A stretch of DNA of 64,000 nucleotides from Azospirillum sp. (lineage in GTDB: Bacteria; Pseudomonadota; Alphaproteobacteria; Azospirillales; Azospirillaceae). A program made the position numbers and the translations under genes. The notes under the pieces were generated by a model. That model was not told the DNA's origin and searched no databases. It saw nothing but the letters and a program-made list of their open reading frames with translations. This document shows, piece by piece, positions 54,214 through 63,983 of this stretch; within the stretch, counting starts at the first letter, position 1, and every line of letters starts with the position of its first letter. The stretch is taken from NCBI GenBank assembly GCA_016124535.1, contig WGNK01000044.1, positions 1 through 64,000 on the forward strand, written 5' to 3'.

Positions 54214-55317
54214 TCAGGGCGCAAAAATCTCGCGGGAGATCGCTGCGATGCCCCGGTCGGCGGCAATTCTGGCAGTTGCCGCCGCGATCCAGGGCCGGAC
54301 GACCACGAGGGCGGGCGGCGACAACCGGTTCAGGATGGCAATCGCTCCGCCGAAGTCGTCGCGGGCAATCGCGGTCTCCGCCTGATGCAACAGGATCGAG
54401 CGCCCATTGCGTTCGCGCAGATTGCACAGATCCAGCGACAGGAAGGCGCCCAGTTCGCGGCAGGTCGCAGCACCCAGCGACACATCCTGGCCCGCGATGA
54501 AAGCCGGGCCCAGAAGGTCGCCGAACTGCTGGCGCAGGTCGGCGTCGGTGCGGATCCCGGTCTGGGCATAGGGGGCCAGAGCGGTCAATTCCACGCGCAG
54601 GCTCTCCGGCACCCGTGCGTTGCCGGTGACCACGCCGAGTGCTCCGGCGAAGGGGCGGCCGGTTTCCAGCGCGTCCCGCAATTGCTCCATCACCACGGCC
54701 AGGCGCAGCCGGTCGAGATCGCTGACCGCCTGGGCCGCAAGCCGGGCACCGGTGTCGGCGCCCTTGGCGGTGGCAGCAACCGCGCCGTTCAGCTGCTCGG
54801 TGGTCCGCTCCAGGGACGCGATCTGCTGGTTCGACTGATCGCCGGAACTGAGCCACGAGAGGATCAGCACCTGAGTGGCGACCAAGCCGATCAACAGCGC
54901 CACCGCCAGCAACTTGACCACCGTACCCAAGCCGCGGCGGCGGCCGGTGTCGACGGTGTGGTCGGCGCTGACCGCCCAATCGGCCTCCAGCGGCACCGGC
55001 AGGCCCCATTCCGGTCCGAACCCGGTCATGCCGGCCGGCGGACGGATGCCAAGGCCGCGGCAGAACAGCGCGAAATCCTCATCGGTCAGTCGGCGCAGCC
55101 TGAGATCGCGGTCGATCATCATGCGCCAGCGCTCTTCCAACGATAGGGCCAGCAGCTCCTCAAGCAGCCTGGAGCTTTGCTGGTTTCGAACCACCTCCCC
55201 ACTGGTTACCAAGGCGATGGCTCCGCAATCGGGTTGACGACCGCTCTCGATGCAACCGGACCGTCCGACGCCGGGATGGGGCCCGATTCCGCGCGGCACG
55301 CGCGCCGGTCGCGACAT
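54214..55317 (-). CDS. Hypothetical single-pass membrane protein
   Basis: Up to 367 residues. After a low-confidence N-terminal stretch comes QSSRLLEELLALSLEERWRM and IDRDLRLRRLTDEDFALFCR, then one membrane segment (VVKLLAVALLIGLVATQVLIL) and a periplasmic region with a coiled-coil part (LERTTEQLNGAVAATAKGAD) and helices to the C-terminus. The topology resembles mitofilin-like or COG4223-type proteins but no specific match is claimed. The start is unsure: the ATG at 55317 has no clear ribosome-binding site, and a GTG near 55194 after a GGGGAGG-rich stretch is an alternative. Confidence 0.6.
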   Translation of the reverse strand: MSRPARVPRGIGPHPGVGRSGCIESGRQPDCGAIALVTSGEVVRNQQSSRLLEELLALSLEERWRMMIDRDLRLRRLTDEDFALFCRGLGIRPPAGMTGFGPEWGLPVPLEADWAVSADHTVDTGRRRGLGTVVKLLAVALLIGLVATQVLILSWLSSGDQSNQQIASLERTTEQLNGAVAATAKGADTGARLAAQAVSDLDRLRLAVVMEQLRDALETGRPFAGALGVVTGNARVPESLRVELTALAPYAQTGIRTDADLRQQFGDLLGPAFIAGQDVSLGAATCRELGAFLSLDLCNLRERNGRSILLHQAETAIARDDFGGAIAILNRLSPPALVVVRPWIAAATARIAADRGIAAISREIFAP

Positions 55318-55442
55318 TCTGACCCAACAATCATCGTTGAATCATGGCGCAGAGGCAAGTGAACCCCGGATAAAAATGCGCGGCGTGGTTTGACGGCCCG
55401 GTCATTTCGGCGACGACGCCGGCCAAGCGGGTCATTGCGGCG

Positions 55443-55955
55443 TCACCGGCGGTCCCGAACCAGGGCGACGGCGGTTTTGCCGCGCTGGAACTCCGCCCGC
55501 AGCTGCGCCCGCAGGCGGACCGGGTCAAAATTGAGCAAAGTACCGCCGGACTCGAAATGCTGGACCAACACCCGGCCCTGGGCATAGGTGATCGCCCCCG
55601 ACAACAGCGAGGTGGCGGCGCCGCCGGCCAGGGTTCCTACCACCGGCACGGCCTTGATCAGGCTGGACAGCCCCAGCGCCGACGCCACCGGCAGGGCGCC
55701 GACCAGCGCGGAAACCGCGGCGGCGGCATGGTGGCGGGAAAACGGCACGCCGTATTCCCGGCACAGCTCATCGACCATCTTGATCTGCAGGCCGATCAGC
55801 AAGGCGGTGTCCAGCAGTGGCGCCGGCACCAAGCCGATCGCCATCGACGTGATCACGTCGTCCTTCAGAATATTCTCGATTCGCTGGAGATCCGGCCACA
55901 GCCGTCCGGACACTGCCGTTCCGGCGCTGCCCTCGGCTTCCCGACCTCCGTCCAT
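55443..55955 (-). CDS. YcjF/DUF697-like hypothetical protein
   Basis: 170 residues from ATG 55955. NILKDDVITSMAIGLVPAPL, LDTALLIGLQIKMVDELCRE, YGVPFSRHHAAAAVSALVGA and VVGTLAGGAATSLLSGAITY with alternating hydrophobic segments match the DUF697 pattern found in YcjF and some GTPase-linked proteins. Probably membrane associated. No signal peptide. Function unknown. Confidence 0.65.
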   Translation of the reverse strand: MDGGREAEGSAGTAVSGRLWPDLQRIENILKDDVITSMAIGLVPAPLLDTALLIGLQIKMVDELCREYGVPFSRHHAAAAVSALVGALPVASALGLSSLIKAVPVVGTLAGGAATSLLSGAITYAQGRVLVQHFESGGTLLNFDPVRLRAQLRAEFQRGKTAVALVRDRR

Positions 55956-55983
55956 CGCATCGCCTTTCCGGTTGCGGTCCTGT

Positions 55984-57069
55984 TCAGGGCTGGTTCCGGG
56001 CCAGCGGTTGCAGCCCCGGCCAGTCCGCGATGTCGTCACCGGCACCGACCAGGTTGACCCCGAGCCCGGCCCAGCGGGTGAATGCCGCTTCGGTCAGGTC
56101 GGTGAAATCGACCACCGGCGCGCCATCGGCGCCGAACACCACCACCGGCGAGCAACAGTCGCGCAGGATGAAGACCTTGCGCAGCAGGTCTGGGTCCAGC
56201 GCGGCGATCTCGGTCACCAGGTCATCGAGACTCCACATCACGCAGTGGCTCGCCGCCTGGCCGGCCACCACCACCGCGTCGTTGCGAACCAGTCGCCCGA
56301 TCAGGTTGTGGTTTTTCTCGGCAAGGACGCCCTGGCCGTCCCAGCGGTCGCGCACCTCGGCGCCGAACACGCTGTAATTCTCGGTCCACGGGTTGCTGCC
56401 CTTGATCTCGACCACGCTCTGGACCCGGCGCACCGCGCTGTGGAACATCCGCGCCGCCTGCAAGACACCGACCAGGGCGTGGCCCTCGTCGCCGAGCAGG
56501 CAGTGATAGGGCCAGACGGTCAGGCTGTATTTGCCGGCGCGTTCCAGGGTCTCGACGTAGTGACGGGCCTGATGTACCGCCCAATCGTAATCGGGCCGGC
56601 CGTCGCCACCCGGCACCAGGTGTGCGGCGGCGGGATCGACCTGCCAGCGCCCGGACCGGACATCGTCGGCCGAGATCATGGTGAACGGCACCGGTCGCGC
56701 CCCGGAGCCATCGACCCAGAAGGCGTCAAAGAAAATCTGCATCCCGAAATGGGAATCCATGGTCGGGGTGATCCGGGTCAGCCGGTGCAGATTGCGGTAG
56801 ATGAATCCGGCGATCCGCCGGGTGTCTTCGACCGCCCCGACCTTCGACCGGCCGGCGACGAACAGAGAGCCCTCGGGCAGACAGAAATCCTTCTGGACGT
56901 CGATCAGCAGCAGCTCGATCCGCAATCGGTCCTCGGCCGCCGGCGCGATCGCGAAGCGCCGCCGCCACAGCTCGGCCTCGGCGCGCAAGGGCAGCATCTC
57001 CGGTCGGTAGGTCCAGGACGACGCCTGGGCCGGTTCATAAAAGCCAGGAGTGTGGTCGATCACGGGCAT
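55984..57069 (-). CDS. Cysteine hydrolase, isochorismatase/nicotinamidase-like
   Basis: 361 residues from ATG 57069 (MPVIDHTPGFYEP). Catalytic Asp in LLIDVQKDFCLPEG and nucleophile Cys in AGQAASHCVMWSLDDL; the metal-binding-type TMDSHFG follows the first. At 361 residues it is about twice the usual nicotinamidase length, with an inserted region around YDWAVHQARHYVETLERAGK and an extended C-terminus. Substrate unknown. In some lineages this long form is called nicotinamidase. Confidence 0.75.
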   Translation of the reverse strand: MPVIDHTPGFYEPAQASSWTYRPEMLPLRAEAELWRRRFAIAPAAEDRLRIELLLIDVQKDFCLPEGSLFVAGRSKVGAVEDTRRIAGFIYRNLHRLTRITPTMDSHFGMQIFFDAFWVDGSGARPVPFTMISADDVRSGRWQVDPAAAHLVPGGDGRPDYDWAVHQARHYVETLERAGKYSLTVWPYHCLLGDEGHALVGVLQAARMFHSAVRRVQSVVEIKGSNPWTENYSVFGAEVRDRWDGQGVLAEKNHNLIGRLVRNDAVVVAGQAASHCVMWSLDDLVTEIAALDPDLLRKVFILRDCCSPVVVFGADGAPVVDFTDLTEAAFTRWAGLGVNLVGAGDDIADWPGLQPLARNQP

Positions 57070-57097
57070 GGGCGGTCTCCGTCGCACCGGGCTCAGA

Positions 57098-57877
57098 TTA
57101 TTGTCCGGCCTTTCGGCACAACAGCAGAAAATTGGCGTTGACCCGGTGGCGCCGCTTCAGGTGCGGCGTCAGCAGCCGGTCGGCGGCCAGGATTCGGGCG
57201 GCGAGGCCGGCCAGGGCGAGCCGGTCGGGCAGGTCGCGGCCGTAGATCCGGTAGTGGAAGGGATGGCCATAGGCGGCCAGCCGTGCCGCCGGGGTGTCGA
57301 GAGTGCGGTCTTCCCGGGTGTCGGAGGTCGGGTCAAACGGCACCATCAGCACGGCCCAGCCGCCGGGCCTGAGCACACGGGCGAGTTCGGCCATGGCAAG
57401 CTGGTCGTCGCGAACATGCTCCAGGACATGGGACGACAGGATCACGTCGAAATGCCCGTCCGGAAACGGCAGCCGGGTCAGATCGGCGCGGATATCCGCG
57501 TCCGGATCATCGCGGTCGAGCGTGACATAGCGGCGGCCATGGCGGGGCTTCAAGCGCTCCTGCAGGGCGGGTTCGGCCGCGGTATGCAGGATGCGGTAGC
57601 GGCGCCTCATCAGGTCGGTCGACCGCGTGAGGTAGAGCCAGAGCAGCCGGTGACGCTCGACCGAACCGCAGCCCGGACAGACCGCGTTGCGGCGCCCGGC
57701 CAAACCGAAGCGCAGGAACCGGCGGGCGCTGAGGCCGCAGATCGGACAGACCAGAACGCCGGGCGCCACCCTGCGGGGGCGAGGCACGCGGTGGTGCCTG
57801 GATTGGGCATAGAGCGTCCGCTCGTCGAGTTCGCCGCTCGCGATCCGGCCAAGGTGGCGCCCCAAGGCATACAGCAT
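57098..57877 (-). CDS. SAM-dependent methyltransferase with a zinc-ribbon-like N-terminus
   Basis: 259 residues from ATG 57877. CPICG and CPGCGSVERHR form two Cys pairs at about 44-75. Then the class I methyltransferase core: ILHTAAEPALQERLK, DADIRADLTRLPFPDGHFDV and ILSSHVLEHVRDDQLAMAEL, VLRPGGWAVLMVPF. The target is unknown; the context does not suggest one. The longer open frame to 57928 overlaps the neighbouring gene and has no better start. Confidence 0.8.
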   Translation of the reverse strand: MLYALGRHLGRIASGELDERTLYAQSRHHRVPRPRRVAPGVLVCPICGLSARRFLRFGLAGRRNAVCPGCGSVERHRLLWLYLTRSTDLMRRRYRILHTAAEPALQERLKPRHGRRYVTLDRDDPDADIRADLTRLPFPDGHFDVILSSHVLEHVRDDQLAMAELARVLRPGGWAVLMVPFDPTSDTREDRTLDTPAARLAAYGHPFHYRIYGRDLPDRLALAGLAARILAADRLLTPHLKRRHRVNANFLLLCRKAGQ

Positions 57878-57896
57878 CGTGGACGCCGAGCGCGGT

Positions 57897-58202
57897 TCAG
57901 TAGGTCGGCTCTTTATAGAAGACGTCACCGGCTATGCCGCCGACCGCGGTGCTGGCGGCGATGCCGGCGCCCCACGCCGCCCAGCTGACCAAGCCCAGAT
58001 AGCCGCTCAGCATGTTGAAGATCACCGCACCGTTCATGGCGTTGGCGCCGATATTGATGATCCGCGCCACCTTGGCCTGGGCCGGTGGCAGCGGCCGGAG
58101 GCCGAACTGATAGGTTTCACGCTTGGGGCCATGCTGGGCAAAGGCCGCAGCAGGCGCCAGGGCCAGCAGAACGACGGTAAGGGCGATCAACACTTTGCGC
58201 AT
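57897..58202 (-). CDS. Small exported hypothetical protein
   Basis: 101 residues. Signal peptide MRKVLIALTVVLLALAPAAA, then a hydrophilic stretch and two hydrophobic segments (NAMNGAVIFNMLSGYLGLVS; WGAGIAASTAVGGIAGDVFY). Probably an inner-membrane or periplasmic small protein. It ends 20 bases before the methyltransferase start. Confidence 0.6.
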   Translation of the reverse strand: MRKVLIALTVVLLALAPAAAFAQHGPKRETYQFGLRPLPPAQAKVARIINIGANAMNGAVIFNMLSGYLGLVSWAAWGAGIAASTAVGGIAGDVFYKEPTY

Positions 58203-58355
58203 GAGGGCAGAATTCCCGGACGGTGCAGGGGACGCCAAGGCTGACAGGACTCGCCGGTCCGCGTCAACGCGTAAATGCATGGTCATGAACCGCGCAAGAG
58301 CGCGCGTGTTCCGCCGGCCGGAGCGGCCACCGGGGCTGGCGTCGCAGTCGGAACA

Positions 58356-58946
58356 CTAGCCGCTCCAGTCCTCCTTGAGGATGGCGTAGAGCCGGTGGTC
58401 GCACCAATCGCCGTTGATCCGCAGATAGCCGCGGGCGAATCCTTCATAGTGGAAGCCGAGTTTCTCCAACAGGCCGCGGCTGGGCAGGTTATTGGGCAGG
58501 CAGGACGCTTCGATGCGGTGCAGACCGAGCCGGCCGAAGGCGAAATCGAGCGCCAGCCGCACCGCGGCGCCGGTGAAGCCCTGGCGGGCGTAAGCCTGGC
58601 CGACCCAATAGCCGAGCGTCGCCGACTGCGCCACGCCGCGCCGGACATTGCCCAGGCCGAGACCGCCGACCAGGGTATCGAATCGCTTCTCGAAGGTGAG
58701 GAAGCTGTACGCCTCGTCTTCGCGCCATTCGGTGCCCTGTCGCCGCAGGCGGCGCAGAAAGGCGGCACGCGAGAGGGTGTCGGCCGGCCAGGTCGGTTCC
58801 CAGGGGGTAAGAAAGCCGCGGCTGCGCGCGCGCAGCTCGGCCCATTCCTGCCAGTCGCGGGCCTGCGCCGGCCGCAGATAGGCCTGCTCGCCGTCGAGCC
58901 GCACCGCCGGTGCGCTAACCAAGCCGCTACCCAGGAGCCGGATCAT
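58356..58946 (-). CDS. RimJ/RimL-type GNAT acetyltransferase
   Basis: 196 residues with DGEQAYLRPAQARDWQEWAE, FLTPWEPTW, GGLGLGNVRRGVAQSATLGY, WVGQAYARQGFTGAAVRLAL, LHRIEASCLPNNLPSRGLLE and KLGFHYEGFARGYL. These are the characteristic blocks of ribosomal-protein-alanine acetyltransferases. It lies 45 bases after the M16 peptidase gene on the same strand, in the arrangement thrC-M16-GNAT. Confidence 0.88.
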   Translation of the reverse strand: MIRLLGSGLVSAPAVRLDGEQAYLRPAQARDWQEWAELRARSRGFLTPWEPTWPADTLSRAAFLRRLRRQGTEWREDEAYSFLTFEKRFDTLVGGLGLGNVRRGVAQSATLGYWVGQAYARQGFTGAAVRLALDFAFGRLGLHRIEASCLPNNLPSRGLLEKLGFHYEGFARGYLRINGDWCDHRLYAILKEDWSG

Positions 58947-58991
58947 GGTGTCTCCCGGGTCAGAGCCCGCCGCCGACCGGTTCCCGCCTGG

Positions 58992-60260
58992 TCACGCCAG
59001 CCGATCCATGATGCGCTCATAGCCGTCCAGACCGTCGATCGGCCCGAGCGCCGCCACGGTCGGCGGCCGTTCCCGCAGGCGCCGGGCGACCCGGTGGACC
59101 GCCTGGACATCGACCGCGGCGATGTTGGCGACGATCTCGGACGTCGGCAGCGGCCGGCCATAGATCAGCAGCTGCTGCCCCAGATGCTCGCAGCGCGACA
59201 TCGTGCTCTCCTGTGCCATCAGAGTCCCGGCGCGAAGCTGGGCGCGGGCGCGTTGGACTTCGTCCTCCTTGACCTCGCGGGCGACCTTGACGATTTCGTC
59301 GCACAGGATCGGGGTCAGAGTCGCGACCTGATCGGCGCCGGTGCCGGCATAGATGCCAAACAGCCCGCCGTCGCGATAGGCGCCGGAAAAGCTGTAGATC
59401 GAGTAGACCAGGCCGCGCTTCTCCCGAACTTCCTGGAACAGGCGCGACGACATCCCGCCGCCCAGCAGCGTCGACAGCACCAGCAGCGCGTAGTAGTCGG
59501 GATCGTAGACGCTGAGGCCGTTGAACGCGATCACCAGATGCATCTGTTCGAGGTCACGGTCCTCGCGGTAGTCGCCGCCGCGATAGACCGCAGTGTCGAG
59601 CGACCGGGTTTCAACCCTGGGCAGACCGGCGAAGGCCTTGGCGGCAAGTTCGACCAGGATATCGTGATCGATCTTGCCGGCCGCCGCCAGCACCATCGCC
59701 GGGCCGCCATAGTGGCCATGCAGGTAGTCGGTCAGCGCCGTTCGGCCCAGGCCGCTGACGGTCTCGCGCGACCCCAGCACCGGCCGGCCCAGCGCCTGGT
59801 CGGGAAACGCGGTCAGTTGCAGGTAGTCGAACACGATGTCGTCGGGCGTATCGATCGCCTGGCCGATTTCCTGCAGCACGACCTCGCGCTCGCGGCTGAG
59901 TTCGGTCTCGTCGAGCAGTGAATTCTGCAGCATGTCGGCGATGATATCGAGCGCCAGCGGCACGTCATCGGCCAGCACCTTTCCGTAATAGGCGGTCTGC
60001 TCGCGGGTGGTATAGGCGTTGAGCTGGCCGCCGACATTCTCGATCTCCTCTGAGATCGCAAAGGCCGATCGCCGCGCAGTGCCCTTGAACAGCATGTGCT
60101 CGATCAGATGGGCGACGCCGTTGACCTCGGCCCGCTCGTTACGGGTGCCGACCCCGACCCACAGTCCGAGCGTGACGGTCTCGACGCCGGCCATCGGATC
60201 GGTGGCGACCCGCAAACCGTTGTCGAGGGTGGTGACCCTGATGCCGCCAGGTCCATGCAT
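58992..60260 (-). CDS. M16-family zinc peptidase
   Basis: 422 residues from ATG 60260 (MHGPGGIRVTTLDNG). Zn-binding inverse motif HLIEHMLFKGT (H-x-x-E-H) with the distal Glu in TELSREREVVLQEIGQA, and STLLGGGMSSRLFQEVREKRGLVYSIYSFS. Family members act like the mitochondrial processing peptidase and often follow thrC in alphaproteobacteria, as here, one base after the thrC stop. The frame continues far upstream inside thrC but is spurious there. Confidence 0.9.
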   Translation of the reverse strand: MHGPGGIRVTTLDNGLRVATDPMAGVETVTLGLWVGVGTRNERAEVNGVAHLIEHMLFKGTARRSAFAISEEIENVGGQLNAYTTREQTAYYGKVLADDVPLALDIIADMLQNSLLDETELSREREVVLQEIGQAIDTPDDIVFDYLQLTAFPDQALGRPVLGSRETVSGLGRTALTDYLHGHYGGPAMVLAAAGKIDHDILVELAAKAFAGLPRVETRSLDTAVYRGGDYREDRDLEQMHLVIAFNGLSVYDPDYYALLVLSTLLGGGMSSRLFQEVREKRGLVYSIYSFSGAYRDGGLFGIYAGTGADQVATLTPILCDEIVKVAREVKEDEVQRARAQLRAGTLMAQESTMSRCEHLGQQLLIYGRPLPTSEIVANIAAVDVQAVHRVARRLRERPPTVAALGPIDGLDGYERIMDRLA

Positions 60261-60261
60261 G

Positions 60262-61713
60262 TCAGGCCACTCCTGTTTCCCGGACCGAGCCGGTGAGATG
60301 TGCGTGTCGGCGCACGAAAGCCTGCACCGCGGCCAAATCATTGGGCAACACCGTGACCCGCTCGGGCCGCTGCAGCAGATCGCCCAAACGCGCGGGCAGG
60401 GCCGGGCGCCGACCGGTTGCTTGTTCGACCGCGTCGGGAAATTTGGCCGGATGGGCGCAGGCCAGCGCGACCACCGGAACCGTTGGATCCAGCGCGGGTC
60501 CCTCCCCTGCCCCGCCGGCGATCGCCGCACGCGCCGCCGCCACCCCGACCGCGGTATGGGGATCGATCGCCAGACCGGCGTCACGCCAGGTCTGGGAAAT
60601 CGTCGCCCTGGTCCCGGCATCATCGCAGCGCCAGCCGGCGAACAGCCCGGCCGTTGCGGCGCGTTGGGCCGGCGTCACCGAAAACCGCCCGTCAGCGCGC
60701 AACCGCTCCATGGTTGCGGCGACCGCGGTCCCATCCCGGCCGCCGAGATCGAACAGCAAGCGTTCGAAGTTGCTCGAGATCTGGATGTCCATGCTGGGAC
60801 TCAAAGTAGGCGTCACCGGCGCCGGGACCATGGCCCCGGTGGCGAAGAATCGGGTCAGAATGTCGTTGCTGTTGCTGCCGACGATCAGACGCGCGATCGG
60901 CACCCCCATCGCGCGCGCCGCATAGGCTGCATAGACATTGCCGAAATTGCCGGTCGGTACCGCGAAGGCGATCTCGCGGTCGGGCGCGCCCAGCGCCACC
61001 GCCGCCCCGACGTAATAGACGATCTGGGCCATGATCCGCGCCCAGTTGATCGAATTGACCGCCGACAGGTTGAACGTGTCGCGAAAGCCCTGGTCGTTGA
61101 ACATCGCCTTGACCAGGTCCTGGCAGTCGTCGAAGCTGCCCTCGATCGCCAGGTTGAACACATTGGCCGCCATCACCGTGGTCATCTGACGGCGCTGGAC
61201 CTCGGATGTCCGGCCCTTGGGGTGGAGCATGAAGATGTCGAGATGGGCGCGGTCGCGGCAGGCCTCGATCGCAGCGGAGCCAGTGTCGCCAGAGGTGGCG
61301 CCGACCACGGTGACGCGGGCGCCCCGTGCGCCCAGCACATCGTCGAACAGCCGCCCCAGCAGTTGCAGCGCGACATCCTTGAACGCCAGCGTCGGCCCGT
61401 GGAACAGCTCCATCAGCCACAGCCGCTGGTCGATCTGGACCAGCGGCGCGACCCCACGGTGGTCGAACCCGGCATAGGCCGCCGCCACCAGCCGGCGGAA
61501 CTCACCCTCCGGAATGGCGCCGCCCAGAAACGGCAGCATTACCCGGGTCGCCAACTCGGCATAGGGCAGGCCGCGGAGCGCGCGCAGATCGGCAGCGGAG
61601 AACACCGGCCAGGCGTCGGGCACATAGAGCCCGCCGTCACGGGCCAGCCCGGTCAGCAGCGTGTCCTGGAAGGAAAGAAGCGGGGCTTGCCCCCGCGTAC
61701 TGACGTAACGCAC
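60262..61713 (-). CDS. thrC: Threonine synthase
   Basis: 483 residues from a GTG at 61713 (MRYVSTRGQAPLLSFQDTLL). PLP-dependent; converts O-phosphohomoserine to threonine. The PLP Lys lies in GPTLAFKDVALQLLGRL; SGDTGSAAIEACRDR, VNSINWARIMAQIVYYVGAA and VPTGNFGNVYAAYAA are the family's conserved segments. Length fits the long bacterial/yeast ThrC class. It is followed directly by the M16 peptidase gene. Confidence 0.94.
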   Translation of the reverse strand: MRYVSTRGQAPLLSFQDTLLTGLARDGGLYVPDAWPVFSAADLRALRGLPYAELATRVMLPFLGGAIPEGEFRRLVAAAYAGFDHRGVAPLVQIDQRLWLMELFHGPTLAFKDVALQLLGRLFDDVLGARGARVTVVGATSGDTGSAAIEACRDRAHLDIFMLHPKGRTSEVQRRQMTTVMAANVFNLAIEGSFDDCQDLVKAMFNDQGFRDTFNLSAVNSINWARIMAQIVYYVGAAVALGAPDREIAFAVPTGNFGNVYAAYAARAMGVPIARLIVGSNSNDILTRFFATGAMVPAPVTPTLSPSMDIQISSNFERLLFDLGGRDGTAVAATMERLRADGRFSVTPAQRAATAGLFAGWRCDDAGTRATISQTWRDAGLAIDPHTAVGVAAARAAIAGGAGEGPALDPTVPVVALACAHPAKFPDAVEQATGRRPALPARLGDLLQRPERVTVLPNDLAAVQAFVRRHAHLTGSVRETGVA

Positions 61714-62248
61714 CGACCGCCTGCTTTCACGAGTGTGCTTTTTGGAACCGTTCCGACTTTAGCGATTTTGCTAAACTACCGGCATGAGCCCGGCTCGCGC
61801 AAGCCTGTGGGGGACCTGCGGGCGGGTAATCGCTTGGACCGGAGGCGCAGATCGCTTCGGACCGCGGGACCGTTGCCGGTTTTGCCCGATCGCCTCTGCC
61901 GGCCGGCGGCGCCGAAAGACCGGTTGCTAATGATTGACCCTGGCCGGCCGGATCGCTATGTTAGCGCTATGGTTCGGCCACTGACCTTTCGCGCGGGCGC
62001 GCTTCGACTTACCGACCCGGTCTCCTCGGGAGCCCGGGACGTCGTCGCTTTTTCGCCTGTCAATGATCGAAGGTCCGTCTGCCGTGAGCGTTTCCGCCGC
62101 TGAGCCTTCCCGCCGCAACCGTCATGTGATCGCCCGCACCCGGCATTTGGCGCGACTTCGGCGTTGATCAGCCTTTGTCGCAGCCTGCCGCTTGTCCGCT
62201 CATGATCCGGCTGCCTTGGAAGAAAGCCGGAAACCAGGGAATTCCTCG
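61714..62248. other. Divergent region between thrC and leuA
   Basis: 535 bases. Near thrC it holds a TTTAGC-GATTTT-GCTAAA inverted repeat (61758-61775), a good operator candidate in an otherwise GC-rich context. Several short plus-strand frames exist, including one opening at 61783, but none is convincing. No leucine-rich leader peptide or attenuator was identified before leuA. Confidence 0.4.
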
Positions 62249-63934
62249 ATGACCGCCATGCCTTATCACCGTTACCAGCCGGTTCCCGCGATCAATCTGC
62301 CCGACCGCAGCTGGCCTTCCCGGATAGTGACCCAGGCGCCGGCCTGGTGCAGCGTTGATCTGCGGGACGGCAACCAGGCCCTGATCGAGCCGATGGATGG
62401 TGAGACCAAACGCCGGATGTTCCAACTGCTGGTCCGCATGGGCTTCAAGGAAATCGAAACCGGCTTTCCGGCGGCGTCCCAGACCGATTTCGATTTCCTG
62501 CGCCTGCTGATCGACGAAAACCTGATCCCCGACGATGTCACGATCCAGGTTCTGACCCAGGCACGCGAGCCGCTGATCCGCCAGACCTACGAGGCGCTGC
62601 GCGGCGCCAAGCGGGCGATCGTCCATGTTTATAACTCGACCTCGGAGCTGCAGCGCCGGGTGGTGTTCGGGCTCGACCGGCCGGGCATCGCCAAGATCGC
62701 GGTCGACGGTGCGCGCATGGTCAAATCGATCTCCGAGGACTATCCGGACACCCAATGGACCTTCCAGTACTCGCCCGAGAGCTTCACCGGCACCGAGCTG
62801 GATTTCGCAGTCGAAGTCTGCGACGCCGTCCTGGATGTCTGGCAGCCGACGCCCGACAATAAGGCGATCATCAATCTGCCGGCGACGGTCGAGATGTCGA
62901 CCCCCAATGTCTATGCCGACTGCATCGAGTGGATGTGCCGCCACATGGCGCGCCGCGACAGTGCGATCATCAGCCTGCATCCCCACAACGACCGTGGCAC
63001 CGGGGTGGCCGCCACCGAGCTCGCCTTGATGGCCGGTGGCGACCGGGTCGAAGGCACCCTGTTCGGCAATGGCGAGCGCACCGGCAATGTCGATGTCGTG
63101 ACCCTGGCGCTCAACCTGATGACCCAGGGCGTCGATCCCCGCCTCGACGTTTCCGATATCGGCGATATCGTTCGGGTGTCGGAGGACTGCACCCGCTTGC
63201 CGGTGCATCCGCGCCACCCCTATGCCGGCGACCTGGTGTTCACTGCGTTTTCGGGCTCGCATCAGGACGCGATCAAGAAGGGCATGGCGGCGCTGTCCCG
63301 CGCCAACAGCGACAAGTGGGAAGTCCCCTATCTGCCGATAGATCCCGCCGATATCGGCCGCAGCTACCAGGCGGTGATCCGGATCAACAGCCAGTCGGGC
63401 AAGGGGGGCATCGCCTATATCCTGGAGCGCGACCACGGTCTGCACCTGCCGCGGGGTTTGCAGATCGAGTTCAGTGCGGTGATCCAGAAGGTTGCCGATC
63501 AGACCGGCAAGGAATTGACGCCCCAGGACCTGTGGCAGCATTTCCGCGAGGAATACCTCACCTCGGTGACGCCGTTCGAATTCGTTGAACACCAGAGCTT
63601 CCCCAGCCGTCAGGTTCAAGGTGGCCGGGAAATTACTGCGACGGTCAAGGTCAATGGCGAGCTGCGTGATATCACCGGCGTCGGCAACGGCCCGATCGAT
63701 GCTTTCGTTCACGCGCTACAGCGGGAATGCGGCGTTGAGGCCACGGTGCTCGACTACCACGAGCACGCGGTCTCCGGCGGCTCCAACGCCGCCGCCTGCG
63801 CTTATGTCTCGGTCAAGCCGGGCAAGGGGCCGCCGCTCTATGGCGTCGGCGTCCACGGCAACATCGTGACCGCCTCGTTGCGCGCCGTGGTCAGCGCGGT
63901 CAACCGCGCGCTGGCGCGCGAGCGGCAGGGCTGA
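62249..63934 (+). CDS. leuA: 2-isopropylmalate synthase
   Basis: 561 residues from ATG 62249. First committed step of leucine synthesis: acetyl-CoA plus 2-oxoisovalerate. Catalytic and metal-binding motifs: VDLRDGNQALIEPMDG, GFKEIETGFPAASQTD, SLHPHNDRGTGVAATELAL, VEGTLFGNGERTGNVDVVTL, AFSGSHQDAIKKG. The C-terminal regulatory domain (VKVNGELRDITGVGNGPIDA, HAVSGGSNAAACAYVSVK) is present, so leucine feedback inhibition is expected. It belongs to the long LeuA type of about 560 residues. It stands apart from ilv genes in the window. Confidence 0.95.
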   Translation: MTAMPYHRYQPVPAINLPDRSWPSRIVTQAPAWCSVDLRDGNQALIEPMDGETKRRMFQLLVRMGFKEIETGFPAASQTDFDFLRLLIDENLIPDDVTIQVLTQAREPLIRQTYEALRGAKRAIVHVYNSTSELQRRVVFGLDRPGIAKIAVDGARMVKSISEDYPDTQWTFQYSPESFTGTELDFAVEVCDAVLDVWQPTPDNKAIINLPATVEMSTPNVYADCIEWMCRHMARRDSAIISLHPHNDRGTGVAATELALMAGGDRVEGTLFGNGERTGNVDVVTLALNLMTQGVDPRLDVSDIGDIVRVSEDCTRLPVHPRHPYAGDLVFTAFSGSHQDAIKKGMAALSRANSDKWEVPYLPIDPADIGRSYQAVIRINSQSGKGGIAYILERDHGLHLPRGLQIEFSAVIQKVADQTGKELTPQDLWQHFREEYLTSVTPFEFVEHQSFPSRQVQGGREITATVKVNGELRDITGVGNGPIDAFVHALQRECGVEATVLDYHEHAVSGGSNAAACAYVSVKPGKGPPLYGVGVHGNIVTASLRAVVSAVNRALARERQG

Positions 63935-63983
63935 TCCGGCCGGCGCGGGTCCTGAGGGGCGCCTTCGGACCCGCCGGCGAGGC

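Noticed and set aside
61783..61930. Short plus-strand frame as a leader peptide for leuA
   Set aside because: It has no run of Leu codons and no following terminator-antiterminator pair, and it lies about 320 bases before leuA.
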